Source: Pseudobdellovibrionaceae bacterium (GTDB lineage: Bacteria; Bdellovibrionota; Bdellovibrionia; Bdellovibrionales; Bdellovibrionaceae). From it: a stretch of 47,596 nt of DNA. The stretch covers positions 1 to 47,596 of the forward strand of contig JAHBUU010000004.1 of NCBI GenBank assembly GCA_019637895.1. Direction: 5' to 3'. The position numbers and the translations under genes are program-made. Of the stretch, positions 8,350 to 16,790 are shown one piece after another. The notes beneath the pieces were generated by a model that had not been told where the DNA came from, ran no database searches, and worked only from the letters and a program-made list of their open reading frames with translations. Each line of letters opens with the position of its first letter. The first letter of the stretch is position 1.

Positions 8350-8925
8350 TCGGTGAGCATGGGAACAGGACATCGGCTCGAAAAAAAGGACCAGCCCGGT
8401 TAGATCCGTGACCAGGTATTCCCCCCGTCGAATCGATTCGCGCACTTCGTAGTTCGTATAGCCCGCAATTTTGTCGGCCGGTCGAATCTGAAAGATCGCT
8501 TGTTGGGTTTGTCCCTGCCACATCGAGGACAGATAGCTGTCCAGGCTGACGATTCTGGGTGCCGATTCGAAATCTTGATCCAGGACGAAACCGTCGATCA
8601 CCAAAAAGGCATGATTGCTCCAGCGGCGAGTCTGGTAGCGGGCGGTGCGGGGAAACAGAGAAGAGTCCGCATCCGAATGAATCATGTAGACGGCAAAGGA
8701 GGAGGACGGTTCGGCAAGCCCGTCTCGTCGCAAGGCCCGATACAGGTTTTCGGAATTTCTCACGCACCAGAGCGACATATAGTGCTCTTGATTGTAAGTT
8801 CGGTAATGAGTTTCAAACAGGGGTTGCAGAGACTGGCGGCGGCTTTCGCAGGCCCCTTCTTCGGTCGTAGCGATCGCGCCGTGAACCGTGAAAAGCACAA
8901 GCAAAGACAGCAAAAGCCGACTCAG
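8326..8925 (-). CDS. Secreted protein with a possible Cys-His-Asp catalytic arrangement; likely CTG start
   Basis: The usual start codons in this frame begin only at TTG 8913, which has no ribosome-binding site in reach. Four codons upstream, a CTG at 8925 lies 6 bases after GGAGG and overlaps the stop of the hydantoinase B-like gene as CTGA, exactly like an ATGA coupling. From there the product starts with an ideal signal peptide (M-SRLLLSLLVLFTVHGAIA). The mature protein (about 180 residues) has Cys at the start of a helix-like segment (LWCVRNSENLYRAL), then SNHAFLVIDG and VLDQDF. This order (Cys, His, Asp) recalls papain-fold glutamine amidases and transglutaminases, but that is inference. 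Its 3' end overlaps ilvA. Confidence 0.65.
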   Translation of the reverse strand: MSRLLLSLLVLFTVHGAIATTEEGACESRRQSLQPLFETHYRTYNQEHYMSLWCVRNSENLYRALRRDGLAEPSSSFAVYMIHSDADSSLFPRTARYQTRRWSNHAFLVIDGFVLDQDFESAPRIVSLDSYLSSMWQGQTQQAIFQIRPADKIAGYTNYEVRESIRRGEYLVTDLTGLVLFFEPMSCSHAHRSGENAEP

Positions 8926-10289
8926 ACCAAGCCTCCGCCGGATCCGGATCTCAGTGTGACGATATCGCCTTTTTCCAAGGCGAAAGAACCATCCGCATTC
9001 CCGCTCACGGCTGTGCCTTTGCGGAGGATTTCAATTTCGGACGACTGTAGAGCGCTTTGCTCTTTCTTGCCGGTCACGCGATAAAGAGGCGGATTTTCCC
9101 AATACAGTTTTCCAGGTTCCAGCAAACGGAACGACAGCACCAGGCCGGGGCCACCAGTTGATTTTTCTTTGGCGGCGGTGGTTTCTTTTCGTTCATCCAC
9201 TTGTTCGACGAGAACGGGGCAGGAGGCTTCCAGTTTTTCCGGCGAAAAGCCCATGCCCAAAGCCCGCTGGTCAAAGAAGCTTTGGCCTTCGCTGGCATCC
9301 GTGGCGGCGGAACCAGAGGGAATCGAAATTGAAAAAGGGGCTCGATCCGCAAATTGCAGGATGGCTTTGGCGTCGAAATAATTGGTCAGGCCTCGGTTCA
9401 CGCGGCGGTCCCAGCGATGAAGAGCCGCTTCGACGGCCGCTTTGAGCAAGGAGGCGGAAGTTCCCAATTTTTCTTCGCAGGAATTTTTCGAGGGGGCATT
9501 GAGCATGCAACCAGTGGGCGTGCTCATCGACATCTGCGAGGCGCAGGCGGCACTCAAAGCCCGAGGCCAACCGAGCCATTCACGAACCGTGCTTCGAACG
9601 ATGCCAGACGTCGCGGCAAGGGGCAGGGCGTGAATGCTGCCAGCGGTGGTGCCGGTGAAGTTGAAATTGATTTGCGAATCCTCGACTTCGAGGCGAACCC
9701 GGATCAGCTCTTTTCCGCAGACGAGTTCGGCCGAGATTTCCCCTTCAGGGAGTTCCGAGATCTTTTCTTTCATGTCCCGTTTTTCACGGGAGGTTTCCTC
9801 GGCCAGGGCTTTTTCGGTCCACAGACTTTGGAAGGCCTTTTTCATCGCGAGGTCGCGGATGCGATCCTGGCTGGCGATTTCTTTGCGGAGGCGGGGTTCG
9901 CAGGGACCCAGTGCCGCCATTACGGCCTCGTTGACTTCGCCGTTCACGCGCAAAGGGATCGGAGGCAGTTTCATGCCCAGAGTCGTCGGCGCATAAAAGC
10001 CGCTGGCCATAAAGACACCGGGATTCGAGCCCTGCGGTTCGCGGAAACATTGAACCAAGGCCAAACGATCGCGGCCCGGACCGCCAACCTGTGGATCCTT
10101 CAGCAAGACGAGATCGCCTTTTTTCAGAGGGAAAAACTGAGTCGCGATTTGGATCCCATGAGGCAGCAGTCCCGCCTCGAGTCCGGTCAGGCAGTGCGAA
10201 CGCAAAAGCTGTCCGCCCACCATCCAGCACCACGAATGCAAATCTTTGGAAAGGTCTTCGGCAAGGAGACCAGCTTCGAAGCGAATCAT
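8922..10289 (-). CDS. Hydantoinase B-like protein (HyuB / N-methylhydantoinase B family), divergent
   Basis: Family members pair with HyuA in ATP-dependent ring opening or carboxylation (N-methylhydantoinase, 5-oxoprolinase, acetophenone carboxylase). Features seen in the 455 residues: an N-terminal region with GDLVLLKDPQVGGPG in the place of the family's 'GD....NDPY.GG.H', a central INFNFTGTTAGS matching the 'idftGts.q' motif, and a C-terminal KGDIVTLRSGSGGG matching 'GD.v.i.tpGGGG'. It is somewhat shorter than typical HyuB, and the usual NDP..GG.H metal-site His is not seen (GPGRD instead), so activity is uncertain. ATGA overlap with the upstream HyuA-like gene shows translational coupling. 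Confidence 0.75.
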   Translation of the reverse strand: MIRFEAGLLAEDLSKDLHSWCWMVGGQLLRSHCLTGLEAGLLPHGIQIATQFFPLKKGDLVLLKDPQVGGPGRDRLALVQCFREPQGSNPGVFMASGFYAPTTLGMKLPPIPLRVNGEVNEAVMAALGPCEPRLRKEIASQDRIRDLAMKKAFQSLWTEKALAEETSREKRDMKEKISELPEGEISAELVCGKELIRVRLEVEDSQINFNFTGTTAGSIHALPLAATSGIVRSTVREWLGWPRALSAACASQMSMSTPTGCMLNAPSKNSCEEKLGTSASLLKAAVEAALHRWDRRVNRGLTNYFDAKAILQFADRAPFSISIPSGSAATDASEGQSFFDQRALGMGFSPEKLEASCPVLVEQVDERKETTAAKEKSTGGPGLVLSFRLLEPGKLYWENPPLYRVTGKKEQSALQSSEIEILRKGTAVSGNADGSFALEKGDIVTLRSGSGGGLV

Positions 10290-11650
10290 GACTGGTGACT
10301 CCGTCCCGCTTTCGCCGTCAGAGAGGCCGAGGCCTCGTCATTCAAAATGATTTCTCGGTCCGGCATCAGCTCTTTCAGGCCAGCACCGAGGAGCGGCGCA
10401 AAGAATCCGTGAATGACCAAGGGGCCTTCTTCGGCGTGGACTTGGACATCCCAGGCGATTGATTCCAGCACATCCGAGCGCAATCGTTTCAACAGTTTTG
10501 CAGGATCTTTGGTGCGGCTGTTTCGGCAGAGCGTGGTCAGGAAGAATTCTTTTTTGGCGACTCCGCTTTCGGGCATCTGTTGTTTGACGCCGCCATGTTG
10601 TTGCAGATCCTCCGAGAACAAATCGAAGACCAGGAATTTTTGGCCGCGGCCGAAACACAGAGGTCCGGGCTCGAAACCTTCTTTTTTCGGATGGATCACG
10701 ACATCGCCTGCCGAGTCCTTTTCAAGCAAAGACGTCGGTTGGCAGCGCAGATCGAAGCGGGTCGAACCTTCGGCTTCGATGCATCCCCAGGGGCTTTCCC
10801 AGGAAGACTGTTTTTTGCGGGTGACGAGTCGCCAGGATTCAAGGCCGAGATCGAGGACAGCTGTCGCTTTTGGGAAATGCGAGACCAGGATTTCATCCAA
10901 CCCGAACAGGCTGCCGACTCGGCTGGTTTTCGCGGGGGCTTGAAAATTCCCACGGTCACGAAAGAAAATTGCTTCGGTTGGCAGAAGACCTTCGAGGCCT
11001 TTTTCGAGATCGGCGCGGATTTCCTCGAAGGTTCCAGAGAAAGAGGCTTCGAGGGTGCTGCGTCTCCAGCGATGGGCTTCGGTCAGATCGGCACAGGTCG
11101 GCGGCACGAAAACGTCAAAGCCCTGAGTTTTGAAAAACTCGGCGGCCTGATTTTGGTGAGCCGAATTTGCCGGAGCGTTCAGGAAATGAATGCAGACTCG
11201 TTTGATTTCCGAGCTTTTCAGCTTTTCGGCGATCGGGTGCAGAGAGGTCTCATCCAGGGGTGTGATCACCCGGCCTGCACTGTCGATTCGTTCGTCGACA
11301 GGAAAGCTGAGCTCGCGAGCCGCGATGGGTTGAGTTTTCGTGGGATGAATCCAGCCGCGTTGCGAAGCGCTGCTTCCCAGAAAAGGCCAGTTTTCGCAGC
11401 CCGAGGTGACGACCTGAGCCGTACTGCCACCCAAGCGGAAATCGAAAAGTCGTTCCAGGAATTGCGTGGTGACGAAAGCAGCGTCGGCTTTGAAGTCCGA
11501 GAGGACCTTTGGCAGGCTGGATTTCAGAGTTTGACGAGGAAGATACAGATAAACGGGCTCACCGGCCTGGGTGAGTTGTCCTTTCGAGTTCTCGCGCATG
11601 AGGCAAACTTCGGCGAACGAGCTTCCAATATGAATGCCGATGACTTGCAT
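10286..11650 (-). CDS. Hydantoinase A-like protein (HyuA/oxoprolinase A family), short and divergent
   Basis: The start at 11650 follows AGGGAG by 8 bases and gives 454 residues; the frame continues to 11686 without a better site. The N-terminus (MQVIGIHIGSSFAEVCL) corresponds to the ASKHA-type 'iGvDvGGTfTD' of HyuA. The segment RVCIHFLNAPANSAHQNQAA followed by VPPTCADLTEAHRWRRSTLEA corresponds to the family's 'L.fsy.np.hE' and 'S.e..p...EyeRt.tt..nAy' region. A second ASKHA-like start is TAVLDLGLESWRL. HyuA is normally near 690 residues, so about a third is missing. It is transcribed divergently from hisC and coupled by ATGA to the HyuB-like gene. Substrate unknown. Confidence 0.65.
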   Translation of the reverse strand: MQVIGIHIGSSFAEVCLMRENSKGQLTQAGEPVYLYLPRQTLKSSLPKVLSDFKADAAFVTTQFLERLFDFRLGGSTAQVVTSGCENWPFLGSSASQRGWIHPTKTQPIAARELSFPVDERIDSAGRVITPLDETSLHPIAEKLKSSEIKRVCIHFLNAPANSAHQNQAAEFFKTQGFDVFVPPTCADLTEAHRWRRSTLEASFSGTFEEIRADLEKGLEGLLPTEAIFFRDRGNFQAPAKTSRVGSLFGLDEILVSHFPKATAVLDLGLESWRLVTRKKQSSWESPWGCIEAEGSTRFDLRCQPTSLLEKDSAGDVVIHPKKEGFEPGPLCFGRGQKFLVFDLFSEDLQQHGGVKQQMPESGVAKKEFFLTTLCRNSRTKDPAKLLKRLRSDVLESIAWDVQVHAEEGPLVIHGFFAPLLGAGLKELMPDREIILNDEASASLTAKAGRSHQS

Positions 11651-11728
11651 CAATACGTCTCCCTTGTTATGCATTTTGCGTGACACTGGGGAGTGGTGTC
11701 AAAACCTGAACTCAAAAGAAGGGCCGCC

Positions 11729-12847
11729 ATGAAAGTTTCACCCGAAATTCTGAACATGACACCCTATCGTCCGGGGAAACCGATTTCTGAAACCCAACGC
11801 GAGTACGGTCTCAAAACGGTCTACAAGCTGGCGAGCAACGAAAACCCCCTGGGACCCAGCCCCAAGGCTTTGGCTGCTGTCAGGGAGGCCTTGGCCCATC
11901 AGCACTTTTATCCGGATCCTTCGGCCTACGAGCTGCTGAGCGTCCTGTCACGAGTTTGGAATGTTCCTCGGGAATGTCTGTCGATCGGGAACGGTTCTGA
12001 CGAAATTATCGACCTGCTGACCCGGATTTATTGCGAAGCCCATGATTCGGTGCTGACCTCGAAAGCGGCTTTTCAGGCCTATCAGGTTAGTTCGGTGGCG
12101 AACCGACTGAAACTGCGCGAGACGGCTTTGACCAAGGACTGGCGTTTTGATCTCGAGGCGATCGCGGACGATTTCCTGTCTCATCCTGAACAGAAGATCC
12201 GATTGATTTTCATCGCGAATCCGAACAACCCGACCGGGACCCATGTGACGAAATCCGAGATGGACAAATTCTTTCAGCGCCTTGGCGGGCGGGATGATGT
12301 TCTGTTGGTTTTCGATGAAGCTTACAACGAATTTGCCCGGGCGAAAGACTATGCTTCGGCGATGGACTATGTTGGCAAAGTCTCGAACTTGGTCGTGCTG
12401 CGAACCTTTTCGAAGGCCTACGGTTTGGCGGGATTCCGCGTCGGGGCCTTGGTCGCGCCGAAAGAGGTCGTCGAGATCTACAATCGCGTTCGTAAACCCT
12501 TCAATGTGAACGACCTTGCCCAGATCGCGGCGGCCGCGGCTGTCGAGGACACGGACTTCATTCGTGACTCGCAAAAAATCACCTGGGAAGGGCTGGACTA
12601 TTTTTCCAAGGAACTGGATCGGCTGGGTTTGAAACACCTGCCGAGTCAGGGGAACTTTGTTCTGTTCGACACCGAACGGGATGCTTTGAAAGTCTACGAA
12701 GCCTTGCTTCGTCGCGGGATCATCATGCGACCCGTGGTGAACTACGGTCTGCCAAAACACCTGCGTTTGAGCGTCGGTCGCCCCGAAGAAAATATCGCGG
12801 CGATCAAAGCCCTCGAAGAGGTGCTGGCGGAAGTGCCGAAGTCCTAA
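11729..12847 (+). CDS. hisC: Histidinol-phosphate aminotransferase
   Basis: A fold-type I PLP aminotransferase that converts imidazole-acetol phosphate to histidinol phosphate; some homologues act on aromatic amino acids instead. From ATG 11729 (AAGGG upstream) the product has 372 residues, the normal length. Landmarks: KLASNENPLGPSP near residue 33, GNGSDEIID (88-95), NPNNPTG (164-170), Asp196 in DEAYNEF which binds the pyridine nitrogen, and the Schiff-base Lys229 in FSKAYGLAGFRVG. A GTG at 11693 would add 12 residues. No other his genes are nearby. In many bacteria hisC lies near cmk and rpsA; here the fibre locus lies between them. Confidence 0.92.
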   Translation: MKVSPEILNMTPYRPGKPISETQREYGLKTVYKLASNENPLGPSPKALAAVREALAHQHFYPDPSAYELLSVLSRVWNVPRECLSIGNGSDEIIDLLTRIYCEAHDSVLTSKAAFQAYQVSSVANRLKLRETALTKDWRFDLEAIADDFLSHPEQKIRLIFIANPNNPTGTHVTKSEMDKFFQRLGGRDDVLLVFDEAYNEFARAKDYASAMDYVGKVSNLVVLRTFSKAYGLAGFRVGALVAPKEVVEIYNRVRKPFNVNDLAQIAAAAAVEDTDFIRDSQKITWEGLDYFSKELDRLGLKHLPSQGNFVLFDTERDALKVYEALLRRGIIMRPVVNYGLPKHLRLSVGRPEENIAAIKALEEVLAEVPKS

Positions 12848-12956
12848 GACTCTGCCTCCGTTGACCTCTGTGGATTCTTTAACATGATGATTTTGCTTGG
12901 CTATACGGATGCTCCCGGCCGGGGACGAGTATGGGCAACAGCTTATTCTCGTGGAC

Positions 12957-12982
12957 GGGAACATTTTCCCGAAAATGCTCCC
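12957..12982 (+). promoter_or_regulatory. Inverted repeat in the leader of the fibre gene
   Basis: The arms GGGAaCATTTTC and GAAAATGcTCCC pair over 11 of 12 positions around a 2-base centre, about 80 bases before the fibre start codon. No T-run follows, so it is not an intrinsic terminator; a tiny loop points to a protein-binding operator rather than an RNA hairpin. No convincing -35/-10 pair was found beside it. Confidence 0.4.
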
Positions 12983-13064
12983 ATTTGCAGGGTGTTCTGA
13001 CGTCTATTTCCCCGTTTTCAAGAAATCAATAAATGGTTCTCGGATCTCCTCCGAGGAGAACCTC

Positions 13065-14078
13065 ATGATCAAACTCAATCAGATGAACCACTGGATGATT
13101 TTAAGTGTCGTGATGGCCCTTCTGTCCTCTCAGGCCTGGGGAGCGGCCGGGGTGACTTATCATGGACGTCTTTTGAAACCGAATGGTCGTCCGGTCTCTG
13201 CTTCGAATGTTCAGTTCCGCCTGCAGATCCGCACGCCCGCACCGAACAGTTGTTTGTTGTACGAAGAGATTCATGTTCGTGATCTTTCACAAACACAAGG
13301 TGTGTTTTCCATCACTTTGAATGACGGAGCGCTGAGCAAGGGCGGAGAGTTTTCATTGTGGGAATCTTTCCGCAATCACGGCGAATTTTCGTTCCTGCCG
13401 GGTCGTTGTTCGATTGATTCCAATTATACGGCGAACATTTCCGATGGACGACAGTTGTTCGTGTCCTTCAATGACGGGAGCTTTTCAGATTGGGAGCCAT
13501 TGCCAGCTCAGGAGATCGCTTTCGTTCCGTTCTCTTTGGAAGCGATGAGTGTCAATGGTCGAAAGGCCGAGAGCTTTTTTCGTGTCGAGGATGCGGGAGT
13601 GCCGCAGGTGATGCCGCCTTGGGATTCCGCGAAATATTTAAAGCTGCAGAATCTGGTGAATGCTGTTGGCGCCGCGAATGGGATGACGATTTCCGGTGGC
13701 TCTGTCAGCATCGGCGGAACGGCGGCTGGATTTACGGGGTCAATTGGTGGTGATGTGACGGGAACGCAAGGATCCACCAAGGTTGAAAAGCTTCAAGGCC
13801 GAACGGTTTTGGATGCAGTTCCCGCACAGGGCCAAGTGCTGACCTGGAGTCATGCAAACTCACGTTGGGAGCCCGCCAATCTGCCCGCAGCAGGAGCGCC
13901 TGCTTGGGGGGATATCACCGGCAAACCCACGAGCATGCCACCCAGTGGTGGGGCTTCGGGAGATCTGACGGGCGATTACCCTGGGCCGACGATTGCGAAC
14001 AGTGCGGTGACGGCATCAAAAATCGGGGACGAAGCCGTGACTCTGGCGAAATTGCAAAAAGCCAGCGCCGATGGTTAG
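13065..14078 (+). CDS. Fibre/adhesin protein, N-terminal part, cut short by an in-frame amber codon
   Basis: Start ATG 13065 follows GAGGAGAACCTC; the open frame continues 5' to 12897 but signal peptide and ribosome-binding site favour 13065. The 337 residues comprise a signal peptide (about 1-24, ending SSQAWGA), the shared fibre N-terminal domain (GVTYHGRLLKPNGRPV, QIRTPAPNSCLLYEE, GVFSITLNDG, SFNDGSFSDWEPLPAQ), then stalk modules (GSIGGDVTGTQGSTKV, ANSRWEP, GDLTGDYPGPTIANSAVT). Reading stops at TAG 14076-14078, and the same frame continues with clear fibre sequence to 16292. The homologue at 31071 reads G-Q-V-L-R-F where this one reads G-stop-V-H-R-F, so a CAG-to-TAG change is the simplest explanation. 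Confidence 0.8.
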   Translation: MIKLNQMNHWMILSVVMALLSSQAWGAAGVTYHGRLLKPNGRPVSASNVQFRLQIRTPAPNSCLLYEEIHVRDLSQTQGVFSITLNDGALSKGGEFSLWESFRNHGEFSFLPGRCSIDSNYTANISDGRQLFVSFNDGSFSDWEPLPAQEIAFVPFSLEAMSVNGRKAESFFRVEDAGVPQVMPPWDSAKYLKLQNLVNAVGAANGMTISGGSVSIGGTAAGFTGSIGGDVTGTQGSTKVEKLQGRTVLDAVPAQGQVLTWSHANSRWEPANLPAAGAPAWGDITGKPTSMPPSGGASGDLTGDYPGPTIANSAVTASKIGDEAVTLAKLQKASADG

Positions 14079-16292
14079 GTTCATCGCTTTGACGGGACGG
14101 ATTGGCAGTTCGCGAAGCTGCACTATCGTGACTTGATCAACAATACCTCGGGAAGTCCTTGGCCTTTGAGTGACTGTACAGCCGGTCAGGCGATCGTGTG
14201 GCAGGCGGCAACGGATTCCTTCGTGTGCTCGAGTTTGCTGATCGGCAGTTCGAACATTGTCGATGGCAGCATTGCGACGGCTGATCTGGCCAATCTTGCG
14301 GTGACCGATGCAAAAATCGCTGGAGTCGCGGTGAACAAGGTAACCAGTGGCGCTGGCCTCTATCTGACTTATGCTCCGAATGGCGCGAACTGTGTGGACG
14401 GTCAGGTTCTCAAGAAAACGGCCAATGGCTGGGAGTGTGGGGCAGACAGTGGGGTGACGGCTGAGGTGGATCCGACGGTTCGGGCCTATGCCAAGAGTGA
14501 CCCTTCTGCGGATTTCACCACTCCTTCCGGCGTTTTGACCTTGGTGACGGTTCCTGTTTCCAAAGGGGGAACCGGAGCAACGACTGCTCAGGGCGCAATC
14601 AATAGTCTGCTGCCAGCGCAAACAGGTCAGGGTGGCAAGATTCTGCAAACGGATGGTGCGAATGTTTCGTGGGTAGCAACACCAGCGACCGGAGTTGCTT
14701 CGATTAACGGAGCGGCGGGCGCTTCTCAAACATTCACGACGGCACAGAGTGGAAATGCTCCGCTGTTTTCGACCTCGGGGAATACTCATACTTTGAACAT
14801 CCCGTTGGCTTCAACGAGTGGTGTGACATCTGGAACCATCAGCCATGCGGACTATACTTCGTTCAGTGGGAAACAAGCCGCTTTGGGGTTTATTCCTCTG
14901 AATCCGGCGAACAATTTGATTGAGCTTGCGAATACAGCCACCGCCCGAATAAATTTGGGTCTGGGTTCGGCGGCAACTCGAACGGTGGGAACGGTCGCTG
15001 GAAATCTTGTGGAACTGGGTGTGGGAAACAGAATTCCCGCCTCAGTGTTGCCGGATCAGAGTGGGGTCTATTTTGCTCAAGGTGGGAACGATTTTGGAGC
15101 GGCGGCTGTTCTGGGGACAACGACCACGCAGTCCCTGCATTTGCGCACCAATGGTTCCAATCGCGTGTCGATCTTAAGTGATGGAAAAGTGGGGATTGGG
15201 AAAATCAGTCCCCAAGTAAAACTCGATGTTGATGGGGTTATCCGTGCAACAGATATTTGTGATGAAACAGGTTCAAATTGCATAGATATTTCCTCGGGTT
15301 GGGGGGCTGTGGGAGCTTCGAGCTGCCCATCCGGATTCACGGCGATTGAAGGAAATGGATATCGATTAGGGTGTATGCAAAATACCGAGCAAGGGTCGGC
15401 TTCGAATGTCGTTGCAACGAACACTTGTTTTGTGACTCATGGGGGCCGCTTGCCCTCTCTCAGTGAGATTCATATTGCGTTTACAAACTATGCCTTGACT
15501 GACGAAGGCGATGACAATGAGTGGGTCAATTGTGACAATGGCTATAATTATCATTGCCCGGTTTATAATGGCGGACTTGCTGGATCGAATGATCGGAATA
15601 CATCGAATTCATATCGTTGTTTTATTCCGGGGTCGGGTGCGGGTGTTGCCGATGGCACCTGGAGTGTTGGTGGAGGTCATGCTTACAGGACCTCTGGAAA
15701 TGTCGGGATCGGAACGACAAGTCCCGCTCAAAAACTCTCCGTTGCTGGGACGATTGAATCGACGACGGGTGGTTTCAAGTTTCCTGATGGAAGTATCCAA
15801 ACATCCTCGGCGACAGCGGGGAGTTCTGGTGGAGCACCGGACCTGTTGATTCGTGATCAAAAAGCATCTGGGACCGGCGCGGGAACAATGACGGTTGGAA
15901 CTTGGACGACGCGGACTTTGAATACGGTCGTCCGTAATGTTCTGTCGGGAGCTTCGTTGTCTTCCAACCAAATTACTCTGCCAGCAGGCAGTTACTGGGC
16001 GAAATGGGGAGCTCCTTGCTATCAGTGTGGGAACACGAGGTCTCGGCTTTACAATGTCACTGCGGGATCTGATATCGAATACAGTCGCAACACTTCATCT
16101 TGGATCGGAGGGTATGCTGTTGATTTTCAGTGGGCCGAAGGAGAAGCCTATTTTACCCTGAGTGCTCCGGCCACGATCGAGGTCCAGCAGATCATTTCAT
16201 CTATCGGATCCGGGAATGCTCTTGGGATTGCGACGAGCAAGGCGCCCGCGCCTGAGTACTATACGGACATTAAGATCTGGAAGGTGCCTTAG
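14079..16292 (+). pseudogene. Fibre/adhesin protein, C-terminal two thirds downstream of the amber codon
   Basis: In the same frame as the 13065 gene: together they span 1076 codons, close to the 1082 residues of the intact fibre at 31071. Modules after the TAG: VHRFDGTDWQF, SPWPLSDCTAG, GAGLYLTYAPNGANC (near-identical in the 31071 protein), a RGGTGAT-like module (SKGGTGATTAQGAINSLLPAQ is its context), a 'GKVGIGKISP' repeat, a Cys-rich globular insert (about 15300-15660), 'GNVGIGTTSP', and a C-terminal beta-rich tip with CYQC. The first possible internal start (TTG at 14133) has no ribosome-binding site and no signal peptide would be present, so this part is expected to be silent unless the stop is suppressed or is a sequencing error. 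Confidence 0.75.
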
Positions 16293-16351
16293 GCCTAGGG
16301 GGTGTCTCGTTCCAGTTCTGTCAATGATCAGCCGAATGATAAAGCGATCAA

Positions 16352-16781
16352 ATGGGAACTACCAAGAACAAAAGCGCACGGCTCTTTGACCGCCTCGGCG
16401 TCATGCTTGGAACGATGTTGCTGAGCTTGTTTGTGTTCGAAGGAGCCTTCGCGAGTTCCGGCGTCACCTATCATGGTCGTTTGCTCAGACCAGATGGGCA
16501 ACCGGTGACGGAAACGAACGTTCAGTTCAGGATTCAAATTCGTACACCGACTCCGAGCAACTGTCTGCTTTTCGAAGAGCTTCATACCAGAGACCTTTCG
16601 GGGTCGAAAGGTGTGTTCTCTCTGACTTTGAATGATGGACATGCGAGTGACGTGAATCACGAGCCGTTCACGTTGGACCGTGCCGCCGGATCATGCCGCG
16701 ACCACAGCCGGGAAGATGACTGTTTATTCCTTTATAGTCATGGGAAATGCGGTCTTTGTGACCTGGATCCCCGGGTACTGA
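16352..16781 (+). pseudogene. Fibre gene remnant: N-terminal domain joined out of frame to a C-terminal tip
   Basis: From ATG 16352 the frame encodes a signal peptide (ending FEGAFAS) and the fibre N-terminal domain (GVTYHGRLLRPDGQPV, QIRTPTPSNCLLFEE, GVFSLTLNDG) up to about 16670. After that this frame runs on as non-fibre sequence through the antisense of the next gene to 17005. In the +1 frame, from about 16671 to TGA 16779-16781, the sequence reads RWTVPPDHAATTAGK then VYSFIVMGNAVF, which aligns with the C-terminal tip of the first fibre gene (RWDGGVAPAHSTTANQ, IYQFFYVGG). The stalk has therefore been deleted and the ends fused with a frameshift. Confidence 0.75.
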
Positions 16782-16790
16782 GGTATTTTA

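Noticed and set aside
9354..10298. 314-codon plus-strand open frame
   Set aside because: Antisense shadow of the HyuB-like gene.
10580..11683. Long open frame (367 codons) on the plus strand
   Set aside because: Antisense shadow of the HyuA-like gene; no ribosome-binding site and no recognisable protein features.
16765..16778. GGATCCCCGGGTAC, identical to 14 bases of a common cloning-vector polylinker, at the end of the fibre remnant
   Set aside because: The flanks do not continue as polylinker on either side, and the bases encode part of the fibre-tip frame up to its stop; chance is the best explanation.
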